This document shows positions 5,742 to 7,010 of a stretch of DNA of 7,010 bases, piece by piece. Under the pieces are notes generated by a model. The model was given only the letters and a program-made list of their open reading frames with translations. It ran no database searches and had not been told where the DNA came from. The position numbers and the translations under genes are program-made. This DNA is from Bacteroidales bacterium (GTDB taxonomy: Bacteria; Bacteroidota; Bacteroidia; Bacteroidales; UBA932), in NCBI GenBank assembly GCA_017555445.1, contig JAFZGK010000095.1:1-7010 (forward strand). The letters are read 5' to 3'. Position 1 is the first letter of the stretch, and each line of letters starts with the position of its first letter.

Positions 5742-7010
5742 TTACTCGAGAGTCCACTCGGTGCCGTCCTTGGTGTCTTTGATCTGGATGCCGAGAGCCT
5801 TGAGGTCGTCGCGGATCTTGTCGCTTGTAGCCCAGTCCTTGGCTGCCTTGGCTGCCTTGCGCTGTTCGAGCACCATGTTCACGAGACCGTCGATTGTCTG
5901 GATGGCCTTGCCTCCCTCGCTTTCCTCGTCGCGAAGTCCGAGAACTCCGAACACCACGTTGTCGAAAAGGTCTGTGAGCGCCTTGTAATCAGCTGCGTCA
6001 AGAGCAATACTCTTGTCCTTTGCGGTGTTGATTATGCGGACTGCGTCGAATACGTGTGAAAGTGCGATAGGTGTGTTGAGGTCATCGCAGAGAGCCTCAT
6101 ACACATTCTCGATAAGTGCCTTGACCTCTGAGTTTGTCGCCACTACTGTATCAGGTGCGACTGCAGATACGAACTCTCCGTATGAGAGTGCAGGTGCCGG
6201 CTGTACTCCTGCAGCAGCTGCGAGAACCTTGAGATCCTTTGCTGCCTGCATGATTCTCTTGAGACCCTTTTCGGCCGCCTGGAGCGCCTCGTTGCTGAAG
6301 TCGAGGGTTCCGCGGTAGTGAGCCTGGAGGATGAAGAAGCGGACTGTCATAGGTGTGTAGGCCTGAGCAAGCTTCTCATGTGTACCGGCGAAGAGCTCCG
6401 GAAGAGTGATGAAGTTGCCGAGCGACTTGCCCATCTTCTTGCCCTCGATGGTGATCATGTTATTGTGCATCCAATATTTCACGCCGCTGCATCCGCGTGA
6501 TGCAGTGTTCTGTGCGATCTCGCATTCGTGGTGCGGGAAGAGGAGGTCCATTCCGCCTCCGTGGATGTCGAACTCCTTGCCGAGATATTTCTCGCTCATG
6601 GCAGAACACTCGAGGTGCCAGCCTGGGAAGCCGTCGCTCCAAGGTGATGGCCAGCGCATGATGTGCTCAGGTGAAGCCTTCTTCCAGAGTGCGAAGTCAT
6701 ATGAAGCGCGCTTGTCCTGCTGACCGTCAAGGTCGCGGGTGCCTTCCTTGACCTCGTCGAGTGTGCGGCCCGAAAGGATGCCGTACTTGTGGTCCTTGTC
6801 ATATTTGAGGACGTCAAAGTAGATCGATCCGTTGCTCTCATATGCATAGCCGGCCTCAAGAATCTTCTTTACGAGGTCGATCTGTTCGATGATATGTCCT
6901 GAAGCGCGAGGCTCGATTGAAGGTGGTGCCACGTTGAGCATGCGCATTGCCTCATGGTATGCGAGAGTACATCTCTGCACCACTTCCATAGGCTCGAGCT
7001 GTTCCAGACG
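5742..7010 (-). CDS. cysS: Cysteinyl-tRNA synthetase, C-terminal 422 residues (5' end beyond the window)
   Basis: A class I aminoacyl-tRNA synthetase that charges tRNA-Cys with cysteine in the cytoplasm. The reading frame stays open to the window edge (RLEQLEP precedes the first visible Met at 6987-6989), so that Met is internal. The N-terminal part with the HIGH motif and the first zinc-binding cysteine is off the edge, roughly 70-75 residues by comparison with usual lengths. Visible parts, numbered from the window edge: [10 protein letters not shown], whose C135 is a zinc ligand; [18 protein letters not shown], whose H160 and E164 match the E. coli zinc ligands H234 and E238; and [10 protein letters not shown] (191-200), the KMSKS signature with G for the first S. 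Then come the DALR-type helical domain (about 235-360) and a C-terminal anticodon-region tail with [21 protein letters not shown]. It is probably co-transcribed with xth, 11 bases downstream. Confidence 0.97.
   Translation of the reverse strand, partial: RLEQLEPMEVVQRCTLAYHEAMRMLNVAPPSIEPRASGHIIEQIDLVKKILEAGYAYESNGSIYFDVLKYDKDHKYGILSGRTLDEVKEGTRDLDGQQDKRASYDFALWKKASPEHIMRWPSPWSDGFPGWHLECSAMSEKYLGKEFDIHGGGMDLLFPHHECEIAQNTASRGCSGVKYWMHNNMITIEGKKMGKSLGNFITLPELFAGTHEKLAQAYTPMTVRFFILQAHYRGTLDFSNEALQAAEKGLKRIMQAAKDLKVLAAAAGVQPAPALSYGEFVSAVAPDTVVATNSEVKALIENVYEALCDDLNTPIALSHVFDAVRIINTAKDKSIALDAADYKALTDLFDNVVFGVLGLRDEESEGGKAIQTIDGLVNMVLEQRKAAKAAKDWATSDKIRDDLKALGIQIKDTKDGTEWTLE

Noticed and set aside
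6420..6440. KMSKS motif of cysteinyl-tRNA synthetase reads KMGKS
   Set aside because: The catalytic lysines are kept and small-residue substitutions at this position are common among class I synthetases. All visible zinc ligands are intact, so I see no sign of a defective enzyme.
6013..6723. Plus-strand open frames opposite cysS
   Set aside because: They are antisense to well-conserved synthetase motifs (zinc ligands, KMGKS) and are explained by codon bias on the coding strand.
1..7010. CRISPR arrays, insertion sequences, tRNA or rRNA genes, phage or defence genes
   Set aside because: I saw no spaced direct repeats, terminal inverted repeats or transposase motifs, and no RNA gene signatures. 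The window is almost entirely filled by the six genes described.

Overview
The window looks like chromosomal DNA from a member of the Bacteroidota, most likely Bacteroidales. Three things point there. Both recognisable promoters carry the Bacteroidota -7 motif TAnnTTTG, in the form TATCTTTG. The starts lack Shine-Dalgarno sequences. The gene content includes a DUF4783-type secreted protein next to rlmH and a very large NtrY-like kinase. I cannot assign a genus. The region is dense and mostly housekeeping, with no sign of mobile elements, CRISPR, phage or RNA genes. No gap between genes exceeds about 75 bases.

Layout from left to right. Bases 2-319 (+) are the 3' end of a sigma-54 (RpoN) activator of the NtrC family. 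It stops straight after the AAA+ domain and has no Fis-type DNA-binding domain. It converges, across a hairpin terminator, on a 1187-residue membrane histidine kinase on the minus strand (379-3942). That kinase has an NtrY-type phosphoacceptor site, ten predicted membrane helices and three separate extracytoplasmic segments. Directly upstream of the kinase and in the same direction is rlmH (3970-4443), so the two probably form an operon. A compact 74-base divergent promoter region (4444-4517) serves rlmH to the left and a small secreted DUF4783-like protein to the right (4518-4925). That protein converges on xth (exonuclease III family AP endonuclease, 4957-5730) across a symmetric terminator that touches both stop codons. 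xth follows cysS (cysteinyl-tRNA synthetase, 5742 to beyond the window edge) after 11 bases, again suggesting an operon.

How the genes fit together: the sigma-54 activator fragment and the NtrY-like kinase are plausible two-component partners, because of family and adjacency, although they lie convergently rather than in one operon. The other genes serve ribosome modification (rlmH), DNA repair (xth) and translation (cysS). The most interesting items are the sigma-54 activator without a DNA-binding domain beside an unusually elaborate kinase, and the interleaved divergent promoters that would make the rlmH transcript leaderless or nearly so. I found no wholly new system.
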